A program made the position numbers and the translations under genes. 30,225 bases of DNA from HLUCCA09 sp038757905 (GTDB lineage Bacteria; Pseudomonadota; Alphaproteobacteria; Rhodobacterales; Rhodobacteraceae), in the NCBI GenBank assembly GCA_038757905.1, contig JBCDGG010000054.1, positions 1-30,225 on the forward strand. Direction: 5' to 3'. A model generated the notes under the pieces. It worked only from the letters and a program-made list of their open reading frames with translations. It was not told the origin of the DNA and did no database searches. This document shows, piece after piece, positions 1 through 7,961 of this stretch. Each line of letters opens with the position of its first letter. Position 1 is the stretch's first letter.

Positions 1-1221
1 GTCACATCGACGACGGACCCCGACTGGGTGCCGATCATGAAGCGGGCGGCCGCCATCGTGACGGATCACGGCGGCCGTACCTCGCACGCGGCTATCGTCA
101 GCCGCGAACTGGGGGTTCCGGCGATCGTGGGCACGGTGAACGCAACGGAGCTTCTGCACGACGGCCAGACCGTCACCGTGTCCTGCGCGGGCGGCGACCA
201 TGGCATCGTGCACGCCGGGCGCGCCGAGGTCGAGATCACCGAGACGCGGCTCGACGAGGTGCCGGAGACCCGAACCGGGGTTATGTTGAACATTGCCAAC
301 CCCGCGGCCGCGGCGCGCTGGTGGCGGCTGCCCGCCGACGGTGTGGGGCTGGCCCGCATGGAGTTCGTCATCAACAACGAAATCCGGGTGCACCCCTTGG
401 CGCTGCTGCATTTCGACGAGCTGGAGGACGCAGCGGCCAAGGAGGAGATCGACCGGCTGACGCGCGGCTATGCCGACCGCGAGCAATACTTTGTCGAGCG
501 GCTGGCACAGGGCCTCTCTCGCATCGCCTCCACCTGGTACCCCGCGCCGACCATCGTGCGGATGAGCGACTTCAAGACGAACGAGTATGCCAATCTTCTG
601 GGCGGGCGACAGTTCGAGCCTTCCGAAGAGAACCCGATGATCGGGTTCCGGGGTGCGTCGCGCTATTATTCGGAGTCCTACCGGCCGGGCTTTGCTCTGG
701 AATGCCAGGCGATCCGGCGGCTCCGCGACGATATGGGCTTCGACAATGTCGTCGTGATGATCCCGTTCTGCCGCACCGTGGAGGAGGCCGACCGCGTGAT
801 CGAAGTGATGGCGGACAACGGCTTGAAGCGCGAATCCGGCGGTCTGCAGGTCTACGTCATGACGGAGATCCCTGCGAATGTCGTGGCGGCTGACGCGTTC
901 GCGCAGCGCTTCGACGGCTTTTCCATCGGCTCGAACGACCTTACGCAGCTGACGCTCGGGATCGACCGTGACAGCGAGGAGCTGGCAGAGCTGTTCCGGG
1001 AAGACGATCCGGCGGTCGTCTGGATGATCCGGACGGCGATTGAAAGGGCCAAGGCCGCGGGCCGCAAGATCGGGTTGTGCGGTCAGGCGCCCAGCAACGA
1101 TCCCGCTTTCGCGCGGACGCTCGTGGATGCCGGGATCGATACGATCTCGGTCACGCCTGACAGCTTCCTGTCCGTGAAGGCCCATGTCGCGGCCGCCGAA
1201 CGCGCCGCGGACGAAGGGTAG
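1..1221 (+). CDS. ppsA: Phosphoenolpyruvate synthase, C-terminal half (5' end outside window)
   Basis: Makes PEP from pyruvate and ATP (giving AMP and phosphate), the entry step of gluconeogenesis from pyruvate or acetate-derived carbon; cytosolic. The frame is open from base 1, so the gene starts upstream; about 406 residues are visible, roughly half of the usual ~790. The phosphohistidine swivelling domain is at the start, with GGRTSHAA (the phosphorylated His is visible residue 29). The PEP/pyruvate-binding TIM-barrel domain follows, with GSNDLTQLTLGIDRD and the C-terminal catalytic-Cys motif GLCGQAPSNDPAF. A GTG and an ATG at 28 and 37 are internal codons, because conserved sequence (TDPDW) precedes them. 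The gene converges on the phosphatase-family gene at 1498-2421. Pyruvate phosphate dikinase shares these domains, but the motif details fit PEP synthase better. The missing ATP-grasp half would settle this. Confidence 0.92.
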   Translation, partial: VTSTTDPDWVPIMKRAAAIVTDHGGRTSHAAIVSRELGVPAIVGTVNATELLHDGQTVTVSCAGGDHGIVHAGRAEVEITETRLDEVPETRTGVMLNIANPAAAARWWRLPADGVGLARMEFVINNEIRVHPLALLHFDELEDAAAKEEIDRLTRGYADREQYFVERLAQGLSRIASTWYPAPTIVRMSDFKTNEYANLLGGRQFEPSEENPMIGFRGASRYYSESYRPGFALECQAIRRLRDDMGFDNVVVMIPFCRTVEEADRVIEVMADNGLKRESGGLQVYVMTEIPANVVAADAFAQRFDGFSIGSNDLTQLTLGIDRDSEELAELFREDDPAVVWMIRTAIERAKAAGRKIGLCGQAPSNDPAFARTLVDAGIDTISVTPDSFLSVKAHVAAAERAADEG

Positions 1222-1244
1222 CCGCCCGGATCGGAACGCGACGT

Positions 1245-1267
1245 GCGGGAGCCAAAAGGCCTCCCGC
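1245..1267. terminator. Hairpin after ppsA, probable terminator
   Basis: A 7-bp perfect inverted repeat, GCGGGAG (1245-1251) and CTCCCGC (1261-1267), with an A-rich 9-nt loop, 24 nt after the ppsA stop. No T-run follows, as is common for GC-rich genomes, so this may be an intrinsic terminator or a 3'-end stabiliser. Confidence 0.5.
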
Positions 1268-1275
1268 TAAACAGA

Positions 1276-1303
1276 GCCGGGCGGCGCCTGCAGCCCGCCC
1301 GGC
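1276..1303. terminator. Second GC-rich hairpin in the convergent gap
   Basis: A 9-bp perfect stem, GCCGGGCGG (1276-1284) and CCGCCCGGC (1295-1303), with a 10-nt loop. It lies between the converging ppsA and phosphatase-family genes and could terminate transcripts from either side. There is no poly-T tail. The rest of the gap up to 1497 holds nothing I recognise. Confidence 0.4.
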
Positions 1304-1497
1304 CCTTGCACTAACTTGGAGCGGCGAACGCGCGCCGGAGCCGCGGGTCTAAGAGCCGGGCGGCCGTTGTACCTTCCCATTCTGCCGTTCCTTTACAAGT
1401 CGAGTCGCGCATTGCCGGCGGAGAGAGCCCTGACCGGGACTTCGGCCAGCGCCGGGCAACTCCGGCGTGCAGCACAAGCAGGCGACGGCATGGCAGG

Positions 1498-2421
1498 TCA
1501 GAGGCCATCCAGGTCCACCAGCACCAGCGCGTGATCGCTGGCATGGGGCGCCTCGCCGTTCTCCGCGCCGCTGGCCCGGGATTGTTCGCCCGCGTCGCCC
1601 ATTGAACCGGTGCGGACAATCTGCGGACGGACGTCGGGATACTCGCGCGCGAGAAGGGGCGACAGAAGAATCCGGTCCGGACAGGTGCGCATCCCGATAT
1701 CCGCGACCTCGTAGGTCCAGTCCTCCCCAGGCGGCAGACGCTCCATCAGATCGACGGCGAAACCGATCCTGAGCGCGGCCAGCGTGGTGCGCGTCCCGGT
1801 CTGCGGCCGCGTCGGTTCGTTGAGATCCCCCAGAACGATCCAGCGCTCGTTCGCGGGATCGGCGAAGCGTGCTTCGACGACCTTCCGCACCGCACGAGCC
1901 TCGGCTTCGCGCACGATGCGGGCCCGCTCCGGATCGGGATAGGGCGATTTGAAGTGGCAGAGAAAGAGCGTGACGTTGTCCAGATCGATCTCCAGGCAAT
2001 CGCGGCGGAAGAGCGGCCGCTCGCGCAAGTCCCTGGGAAGTCCCTCCAGATGCAGGTCCCCCCCGGTAAGATCGGCATGGCTCTTCACGGCCAGTGGGCG
2101 GAGGTTCAGGAGCGCGGCGACGTTGCCGGAGCCGTCGTTGCCCGGCGGACAGTAACGAAAGGGATATGGCCCGGCGCCCGCTCGGCTGAGAAACGTGTCG
2201 TTGAAGAATTTCAGCGCGGCGAGATCGAACACTTCCTGCAGGGCAAGCACGTCCGCGCGCGCAGCGGCGATGATCCCTGCCGTGGCGCTGCGGTCGGCGA
2301 GCGCCTGTTCGACCGATGTGCCCTCGGGCGTGACATCTCGATCCGATGCCGCATCGAGCAGCGGACGCCCGTCGCGCATCCTTAGCCGCAAGTTCTGCAC
2401 GTTGAATGTCGCGATACGCAC
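1498..2421 (-). CDS. Endonuclease/exonuclease/phosphatase-family protein
   Basis: A metal-dependent phosphoesterase of the DNase I/exonuclease III/sphingomyelinase fold, 307 residues, whose substrate (nucleic acid, phospholipid or inositol phosphate) cannot be told from sequence. Family landmarks are all present: ATFNVQN at the N-terminus (Asn 8), LQEV (Glu 63), CHFKSP (His 156), GDLNEP (Asp 199, Asn 201), a PDRIL segment near 248-252 and the terminal SDHALV (Asp 296, His 297). The GTG at 2421 is chosen because the first beta strand (VRIATFNVQN) begins exactly there. The 49 in-frame residues upstream are arginine-rich and unlike the family. No signal peptide is seen, so a cytosolic location is likely. 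It lies 288 bp downstream of the acyl carrier protein gene on the same strand, with two hairpins in between, so it is probably a separate transcript. Confidence 0.85.
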   Translation of the reverse strand: MRIATFNVQNLRLRMRDGRPLLDAASDRDVTPEGTSVEQALADRSATAGIIAAARADVLALQEVFDLAALKFFNDTFLSRAGAGPYPFRYCPPGNDGSGNVAALLNLRPLAVKSHADLTGGDLHLEGLPRDLRERPLFRRDCLEIDLDNVTLFLCHFKSPYPDPERARIVREAEARAVRKVVEARFADPANERWIVLGDLNEPTRPQTGTRTTLAALRIGFAVDLMERLPPGEDWTYEVADIGMRTCPDRILLSPLLAREYPDVRPQIVRTGSMGDAGEQSRASGAENGEAPHASDHALVLVDLDGL

Positions 2422-2451
2422 GCAGCAGGACCGATCATGTTGGAAAGCTCT

Positions 2452-2480
2452 CCCGCAGGCTACGGGCAAACCCCTGCGGG
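2452..2480. terminator. Hairpin between ACP gene and phosphatase-family gene
   Basis: An 8-bp perfect inverted repeat, CCCGCAGG (2452-2459) and CCTGCGGG (2473-2480), with a 13-nt loop, just upstream of the GTG start at 2421. It could end the acsA-E1-E2-ACP transcript or shape the leader of the downstream gene. No T-run is present. Confidence 0.3.
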
Positions 2481-2521
2481 TTGAAAGACGTGTCGGCCGG
2501 ATCGGCCAAAGGCTTTGCCTA

Positions 2522-2544
2522 TGGCCACGGATTTGCCGTGGCCA
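2522..2544. terminator. Strong short hairpin downstream of the acetyl-CoA operon
   Basis: A 9-bp perfect stem, TGGCCACGG (2522-2530) and CCGTGGCCA (2536-2544), with a 5-nt loop (ATTTG). It lies about 165 nt after the ACP stop in the direction of transcription. The best terminator candidate for the operon, although no U-tract follows. Confidence 0.45.
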
Positions 2545-2709
2545 GGCGCGTGTCAGCGGGCTCGGCACTGCGTTAGTTGGCGCGCCGGAAGAAAACGGGC
2601 AGGGACACCGCGGCAGTGGCCCAGCACGCGGTCGACACTCCGGTTCGCACGGCCTCCGACCCCGGGCCGACGGCGATGTGGCCAGCCGCAGAGACGGGGC
2701 GTGCCTCCG

Positions 2710-2955
2710 CTAGGCCGATTTCGAGGCGAGGTAAGCCGTTGCCAGCGCGGCGGTCGCGATCTGGGGGTACTCGCTTTCCGCAATGTCGACGCCGAACCGC
2801 TCGTGCAGGGCTGTCACAAGGTTCAGAACGTCCATCGAATCGAGCTCCAGGTCATCCTGGATATGGTCGTCGTCCGCGATGGTCTCGCCGTCGAGATCCG
2901 GGGCGATGCTCAGCAGCTCCTCCAGAAAGGCGGCGCGCAGTTCCTCTTGGGTCAT
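2710..2955 (-). CDS. Acyl carrier protein (phosphopantetheine-binding)
   Basis: An 81-residue, acidic, all-helical carrier protein. The attachment motif is LELDSMDVLNLV, with Ser 40 of DSMD as the predicted 4'-phosphopantetheine site, followed by the usual helix III region. The length is that of a free-standing ACP, but the sequence is not the housekeeping AcpP type (DSLD with its very conserved flanks), so this is a specialised paralogue. Its ATG overlaps the E2 stop (ATGA, 2952-2955), so translation is coupled to the dehydrogenase operon. An ACP last in an acetyl-CoA synthetase/E1/E2 operon is unexpected. It might accept an acyl group from E2 or from the synthetase, or supply octanoyl for lipoylation of E2. 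These roles are inference only. Confidence 0.88.
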   Translation of the reverse strand: MTQEELRAAFLEELLSIAPDLDGETIADDDHIQDDLELDSMDVLNLVTALHERFGVDIAESEYPQIATAALATAYLASKSA

Positions 2956-4226
2956 AGGGTCTCCGGTGTCTGTAAGAGCGTTTCAAAGGCCGCGATGAAC
3001 TTGGCCACTTCGCGTCCGTCGCTCACGCGGTGATCGGCCGAAACCGTCAGCGTCACGACGTGCCTGGGAACGACGACACCGTCGTGCAACCACGGGCGCA
3101 AGTGGGGCGCGCCGACCCCAACCAGCGCGACCTGCGGCGGGAAGATGACACCCGTCATGGCTTCGGCACCGGTTTCCCCGAGGCTCGAGAGCGTGATCGT
3201 CCCTTCCTTCATCTCGGAGCTTCGGAGCCGCCCGGCACGCGCGCGCGTCACCAGATCGCGGATGCCGGCCATCGTCTGGTCGAGGGTCAGACCCACCGCA
3301 TCGTGCAGGCAAGGCGCCACGAGGCCGCCGCCGCGCAGGGCGACCGCGATACCGGTATTGACCTCCGCCGACGGCTCGAACCCGCCCTCTGCGAACCGCC
3401 CGTTCAGCGTTTTCACCTGCGCCGCCGCGCGTGCCGTTGCAACGGCCAGAAGCGCCACCAGAAGAATGCGCTCGGCCGGGGGGCGATCGGCGTTGCGGCG
3501 TTCCAAAAACTCGATCGACGGCTGCACGTCGATCGTTTCGGACAGGTAGAAATGCGGGATGGTCTGCTTCGAGCGCGTCATGGCGGCGGCGATGGCGTGG
3601 CGCATCTCCTCCATCGGGGTGCGTGGCTTCGGGGGCGGCGGCGCGGTGCGCCCGGGCGGCTGCGCCTCCACATCGGCCAGAACGATCAGGCCGCCGGGGC
3701 CCGTGCCGTTGAGCCCGGCCAGTTCCACCCCGAGATCGCGCGCCCGGACCCGGGCCGCGGGCGAGGCCACGACGGCGCCGTCCGGGCGTAGGCCGCCCGT
3801 CGTTGGAGGCAGAACCGCCGGTGCAGGCTCGGGCGTGGCTGCGGCAGACGGAGGTGGCGCCCCCGCCGGACCGGCCACCGCCACCGAAGCCGCGACCGAA
3901 GCCGGCGCCGAAGCGGGCGCCGAAGCGGGCACCGGCGCCGGAGCGGGTGCGGCGGCCGGGGCCGCGGATGCTTCCGCCGGGGGCGCCTCGCCCTCGGCCA
4001 GGACGATGGCCAGTGGCGCGCCCACCGCGAGGTCCGTCCCGAGGGGCGCCGACAGCGCGTGCACGGTGCCCTCCTGGAAGATCTCGATCTCGATGGCGCC
4101 TTTCTGCGTCTCGACGACTGCCACGATATCGCCGCGCGCCACATGATCGCCGGGCTTAACGAGCCACTCCACCAGCCGCCCCGCTTCCATATCGGCGCCG
4201 AGAGACGGCATCGCAAAAACCCCCAT
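2952..4226 (-). CDS. Dihydrolipoyl acyltransferase, E2 of a 2-oxoacid dehydrogenase complex
   Basis: Core enzyme that takes the acyl group formed by E1 onto its lipoyl arm and passes it to an acceptor thiol, normally CoA; cytosolic multimer. The 424 residues contain one lipoyl domain at 1-78 (ETQKGAIEIE, lipoyl Lys 42), a long Ala/Pro/Ser-rich linker at about 80-150, a peripheral-subunit-binding domain at about 152-187 (SPAARVRARDLGVEL...GTGPGGLI), and the catalytic domain at about 204-424 ending in SADHRVSDG (catalytic His 399). All landmarks of an active E2 are intact. The ATG at 4226 follows the E1 stop after a single base. The acyl group is probably acetyl, because a pyruvate-type E1 and an acetyl-CoA synthetase share the operon, but 2-oxoacid specificity is not proven. 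No E3 gene is in the window, so it presumably borrows one. Confidence 0.93.
   Translation of the reverse strand: MGVFAMPSLGADMEAGRLVEWLVKPGDHVARGDIVAVVETQKGAIEIEIFQEGTVHALSAPLGTDLAVGAPLAIVLAEGEAPPAEASAAPAAAPAPAPVPASAPASAPASVAASVAVAGPAGAPPPSAAATPEPAPAVLPPTTGGLRPDGAVVASPAARVRARDLGVELAGLNGTGPGGLIVLADVEAQPPGRTAPPPPKPRTPMEEMRHAIAAAMTRSKQTIPHFYLSETIDVQPSIEFLERRNADRPPAERILLVALLAVATARAAAQVKTLNGRFAEGGFEPSAEVNTGIAVALRGGGLVAPCLHDAVGLTLDQTMAGIRDLVTRARAGRLRSSEMKEGTITLSSLGETGAEAMTGVIFPPQVALVGVGAPHLRPWLHDGVVVPRHVVTLTVSADHRVSDGREVAKFIAAFETLLQTPETL
3883..3930. repeat. 12-bp tandem repeat coding the E2 Ala-Pro-Ala-Ser linker
   Basis: Four consecutive 12-bp units: two identical copies of GCCGAAGCGGGC (3907-3918, 3919-3930) preceded by two variants (3883-3894, 3895-3906). 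On the minus strand they code the APAS-type repeats of the flexible E2 linker. Such tracts can expand or contract in steps of four residues without breaking frame. Confidence 0.7.
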
Positions 4227-4227
4227 C

Positions 4228-6222
4228 TCAGCGCCCCATCACCGTGCGGGCCGCGGCCACGATGCCGGGCGTCTGCGGGATAGCCGCGTCCTCAAGGTGC
4301 TTGGGATAGGGGATCGGCACCTCTTCGGCGCAGACCCGCGCCACCGGCGCATCGAGCGCCCAGAGCGCCTGCTCCATGATCCGGGCAGAGATCTCTGCCG
4401 AGATCGAGCCGGTCCGCCACCCTTCGTCCACGATCAGCGCGCGGCGCGTCTTCCGCACGGACTCCATGATCGTTGCGTCATCGAGCGGGCGCAGTGTGCG
4501 CAGGTCGATGACCTCGGCGCTGATCCCGGCTTCAGCCAGCGCGTCGGCCGCGTCGAGCGTCTTGAACAGCGAACCGCCATAGGTGATCAGGGTCAGATCC
4601 GTCCCCGCACGCCGCACGGCCGCCTTGTCGATCCCGACCGCGCCGGCGTTCTTGTCGATCCGGCCCGTCCGGTTGTAGAGCATCACGTTCTCGAAGATTA
4701 GCACCGGATCGGGGTCCTGCAGGGCGGTCCAGAGCATGCCGCGCGCATCTTCCAGCGTCGCGGGCGTCACCACTTTCAGGCCGGGAATGTGGGCATACCA
4801 ACCCTCCAGGCTGTGCGAGTGCTGTGCCGCCAGCTGTTTGCCCGCGCCGGTCGCCATGCGGATGACGAGCGGCACCCCGAACTGCCCCCCGGACATATGC
4901 CGGATCGTCGCTGCGGTGTTCATGATCTGATCGAGCGCCAGGAGCGAGAAGTTGACCGTCATCAACTCGACAATCGGGCGCAGGCCGGCCGCGGCGGCAC
5001 CAATCCCGGCGCCGGTGAAGCCGGATTCCGAGAGCGGCGTATCGCGGATGCGGGCCTCTCCGAACTCGTCCATCAGGCCCTTGGAGACGGCGTAGCAGCC
5101 GCCATAGGCGCCGACATCCTCGCCCATCAGGAAGACGCGCTCGTCCTGCAGCATGGCCTCGCGGATGCCTTGCTTGACAGCTTCGCGGTAGCTCATCTCG
5201 ACGACCTCGCCCGATGGTGCGGGCGCGGCGGGCGGCGGCGCGGGCGTGCCCAGGACATGCTTGCCGAGGTCTTCGACCGGCTCCCATGTCCCGGCCTCGG
5301 AGAAGTCGACGGCCTCCTCTATCTCGGCAGCGATCCGCGCCTCGATGGCATCCACATCCTCGGGGTGGATCAGGCCGTTCTCCAGAAGCCACGATTGGAA
5401 CCGGACAATTGGACCCTTCTCCCGCCATTCCGCGATTTCGGCCTTGTCGCGGTAAAGCTGGGCGTCGAACATCGAATGCGCCCGGAAGCGGTACGTCTTG
5501 CATTCCAGAAACACCGGCTTGCCCGTTTCGCGCATCCTCGCGACCGCTTTGCGCGTTGCGGCTTCGACGGCGACGACATCCATCCCGTCGACCTGATGCG
5601 CCTCGATCTCATAGGCCGCCGCCTTGGCGCGAATGTCCGTCTCGGACTCGTAGCGCTCCAGTGCAGTGCCCATGGCGAAACCGTTGTTTTCGCATATGAA
5701 AAGAACCGGCAGATCCCAGAGAGCGCAGAGATTCATCGTCTCGTGAAACTCGCCCTCCGCCACCGCCCCGTCGCCGAAAAAGCAGGCCGTGATGGTGTCG
5801 TTTCCCATCATCTTGTCGGCCAGCGCCAGGCCGCCCGCAAGCGGCAGGCCGCCGCCGACGATGGCGTTGCCGCCATAGAACTCGGTCGCCGCATCGAAGA
5901 GATGCATCGAGCCCCCGCGGCCGGCCGAGCAGCCTTCGAGCTTGCCATACATCTCTGCCAGGACGGAAGACATCGAGACGCCGCGCACCAGCGCATGCCC
6001 GTGCTCCCGGTAGGTCGCCACGATCCGGTCGCGCTCCTCCAGAACCGGGATGACGCCCGCGGCGATCGCCTCCTCCCCGTCGTAGAGGTGCAGGAAGCCC
6101 CGGATCTTCTGTTGGGTGTAGAGCTCCGCGCATTTGTCTTCGAAGCGACGGATGCGGATCATATCCGACAGGAGCGACAGAACATGGGCCCGGTCGAGCT
6201 TTGGCTTTTCGAGGATCGTCAT
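4228..6222 (-). CDS. Single-chain E1 alpha-beta of a pyruvate-type 2-oxoacid dehydrogenase
   Basis: Thiamine-diphosphate enzyme that decarboxylates a 2-oxoacid and reductively acylates E2. It has 664 residues. E1-alpha spans about 8-325, with RIRRFEDKCAELY, the ThDP/Mg motif GDGAVAEGEFHE...ENN (150-180) and YRFRAHSMFD (244-253). A short Pro/Ala linker spans about 326-340. E1-beta spans about 342-664, with MSYREAVKQGIREAM, FLMGEDVGAYGG, VIDLRTLRPLD and PYPKHLEDAAIP. In most bacteria these are two genes. The ATG at 6222 overlaps the acetyl-CoA synthetase stop (ATGA, 6219-6222). In-frame codons further upstream are only the shadow of that gene. The E2 ATG follows the stop by one base. Pyruvate is the likeliest substrate. 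Acetoin or branched-chain 2-oxoacids are alternatives, though no acetoin or branched-chain catabolic genes are adjacent. Confidence 0.92.
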   Translation of the reverse strand: MTILEKPKLDRAHVLSLLSDMIRIRRFEDKCAELYTQQKIRGFLHLYDGEEAIAAGVIPVLEERDRIVATYREHGHALVRGVSMSSVLAEMYGKLEGCSAGRGGSMHLFDAATEFYGGNAIVGGGLPLAGGLALADKMMGNDTITACFFGDGAVAEGEFHETMNLCALWDLPVLFICENNGFAMGTALERYESETDIRAKAAAYEIEAHQVDGMDVVAVEAATRKAVARMRETGKPVFLECKTYRFRAHSMFDAQLYRDKAEIAEWREKGPIVRFQSWLLENGLIHPEDVDAIEARIAAEIEEAVDFSEAGTWEPVEDLGKHVLGTPAPPPAAPAPSGEVVEMSYREAVKQGIREAMLQDERVFLMGEDVGAYGGCYAVSKGLMDEFGEARIRDTPLSESGFTGAGIGAAAAGLRPIVELMTVNFSLLALDQIMNTAATIRHMSGGQFGVPLVIRMATGAGKQLAAQHSHSLEGWYAHIPGLKVVTPATLEDARGMLWTALQDPDPVLIFENVMLYNRTGRIDKNAGAVGIDKAAVRRAGTDLTLITYGGSLFKTLDAADALAEAGISAEVIDLRTLRPLDDATIMESVRKTRRALIVDEGWRTGSISAEISARIMEQALWALDAPVARVCAEEVPIPYPKHLEDAAIPQTPGIVAAARTVMGR

Positions 6223-7961
6223 GATTCGTCGGTCTCCAGGGTCGAGATGTCCCCCTCCGGCAAGCCAAGCTCCCGCGCCTTCAGAAGGCGGCGCATGATC
6301 TTGCCCGACCGGGTCTTGGGCAGGGTGTTGCGGAAGATGATCTCGCGCGGGGCGACGGCGGCCCCGAGTTTTTTCCGGGCGTGGCCGCGCACATCGCGTT
6401 CCAGATCCTCGGTGGGCAGGTGGCCCGTATTGAGGGTGACATAGGCCTTCACGATCTCGCCCGCGGTCTCGTCGGGCACGCCGATGACGCCGGCCTCGGC
6501 GACGGCGGGGTGCTCGATCAGCGCGGATTCCACCTCGAACGGTCCGATCAGATGGCCGGAGGTTTTGATCAGATCGTCGGCGCGGCCGACGAACCAGTAA
6601 TACCCGTCCGCGTCGCGCCGGGCGAGATCGCCGGACAGGTACCAACCGTCCCGGAAGCACTTCTCGTAGCGCGCCGGCTCGTTCAGATAGGCCCGCATCA
6701 TCGACGGCCAGCCGGGCCGCAGTACCAGTTCGCCCGGCATGTCCGGCCCCAACTCGCGCAGATGGGCGCCGTCCGTCTCGACGATGGCGGCATGAATGCC
6801 CGGCATCGGCTTGCCCATCGAGCCGGGTTTCACCGTCATCCCCGGCTGGTTGGCGATCATGATGCCGCCCGTCTCGGTCTGCCACCAATTGTCGTGAAAC
6901 GGCTGGCCGAAGACCCGTTCACTCCAGACGACGGCCTCGGGGTTCAGCGGCTCGCCGACGCTGGCAAGAAAGCGCAGGCTGGACAGGTCGTAGGTGCGCA
7001 CGATGTCTTCGCCCGCCCGCATCATCATGCGGATCGCGGTCGGCGCGCTGTACCAGACCTCGACCTTTTCGCGTTCCACGATGCCGTACCAGCGGTCGGG
7101 ATCGAACTCGCCCTCGTCGACGACCATCGTCACCCGGTTCACCAGCGGAGAGATGATGCCGTAGGACGTCCCGGTCACCCATCCCGGGTCGGCGGTGCAC
7201 CAGAACACCGTTCCGGGCGTCAGGCCGAGCGCGCGCCGCCCCGACAACGCGTGGTAGAGCACCGCGTTGTGGATATGAACGGCACCCTTGGGTTTGCCCG
7301 TCGTCCCGGAAGTGAAATGGATCAGGGCCGGATCTTCCGCCCGCGTGCGGACCGTCTCGAATGTCGTTGATGCCGCCTCCAGCGCCGGGCCCAGCGCAAC
7401 GCAGCCATCGGGTGCCGTGTCGCCCAGGATGAGGATCAGCTTCAACTCGGGCAGTTCATCGCGCCATTGCGCGATCTTGCGTTTGTAGATCCCCGGCGTG
7501 GTGACGAGCGCCTTGGCAGCGCCAATCTCCATCCGGGTGCGGATCGGTTCCGGCCCGAAGGCCGAGAACAGGGGGGTGAACACCATCCCGGCCTTCAGAG
7601 CGCCGAGCGCGCAGCCGTAGAGTTCCGGCACGCGCCCCATCAGCGCAAACACGCTGTCGCCCTGCGTTAGGCCGTGAGTGTCGAACACATGGGCGAAACG
7701 CGAGGCAAGGTCCGCCATGTCGCGGTAGCTCAGGTCGCGGCGCGTGCCGTCCTTGCCGAGCCAGCGGAGCGCGATCTGATCGCCATGGCCCGCCGCGACA
7801 TGGCGGTCGAGGGCCTCGTGGGCGATGTTGAGGCCCCCGTCGAGCCCGTCGACAAGGGCCTCGGCGTCCTCCCAGGCGGACGACGCGCGCGCATCGTGGG
7901 GCGCTCGGATGGGCACTGGCCTTCGCGCTGCGAACGGTTGCGTGGCGCTTTCGTTGGTCAT
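6219..7961 (-). CDS. acsA: AMP-forming acetyl-CoA synthetase (acetate-CoA ligase family)
   Basis: Activates acetate (or a similar short acid) with ATP and CoA through an acyl-adenylate; cytosolic. It has 580 residues, close to the AcsA subfamily. The P-loop-like motif IHFTSGTTGKPKGAVH is near 230, WWQTETGG marks the carboxylate/adenylate pocket, YLSGDLARRDADGYYWFVGRADD holds the hinge, and KTRSGKIMRR at the C-terminus carries the catalytic Lys normally controlled by acetylation. The ATG at 7961 is chosen because a strong Shine-Dalgarno (GGGAGGA) lies six bases upstream. An in-frame start at 8024 falls in the regulatory palindrome and lacks one. First gene of the operon acsA - E1 - E2 - ACP, with all junctions overlapping or one base apart. 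A consensus FNR box lies 50 bp upstream. Propionate or another short acyl chain could be the true substrate. Confidence 0.9.
   Translation of the reverse strand: MTNESATQPFAARRPVPIRAPHDARASSAWEDAEALVDGLDGGLNIAHEALDRHVAAGHGDQIALRWLGKDGTRRDLSYRDMADLASRFAHVFDTHGLTQGDSVFALMGRVPELYGCALGALKAGMVFTPLFSAFGPEPIRTRMEIGAAKALVTTPGIYKRKIAQWRDELPELKLILILGDTAPDGCVALGPALEAASTTFETVRTRAEDPALIHFTSGTTGKPKGAVHIHNAVLYHALSGRRALGLTPGTVFWCTADPGWVTGTSYGIISPLVNRVTMVVDEGEFDPDRWYGIVEREKVEVWYSAPTAIRMMMRAGEDIVRTYDLSSLRFLASVGEPLNPEAVVWSERVFGQPFHDNWWQTETGGIMIANQPGMTVKPGSMGKPMPGIHAAIVETDGAHLRELGPDMPGELVLRPGWPSMMRAYLNEPARYEKCFRDGWYLSGDLARRDADGYYWFVGRADDLIKTSGHLIGPFEVESALIEHPAVAEAGVIGVPDETAGEIVKAYVTLNTGHLPTEDLERDVRGHARKKLGAAVAPREIIFRNTLPKTRSGKIMRRLLKARELGLPEGDISTLETDES

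Noticed and set aside
6223..6888. N-terminal 222-residue extension of the E1 fusion frame
   Set aside because: It overlaps the acetyl-CoA synthetase gene completely in another frame. The ATG at 6222 overlaps that gene's stop and begins the real E1 sequence.
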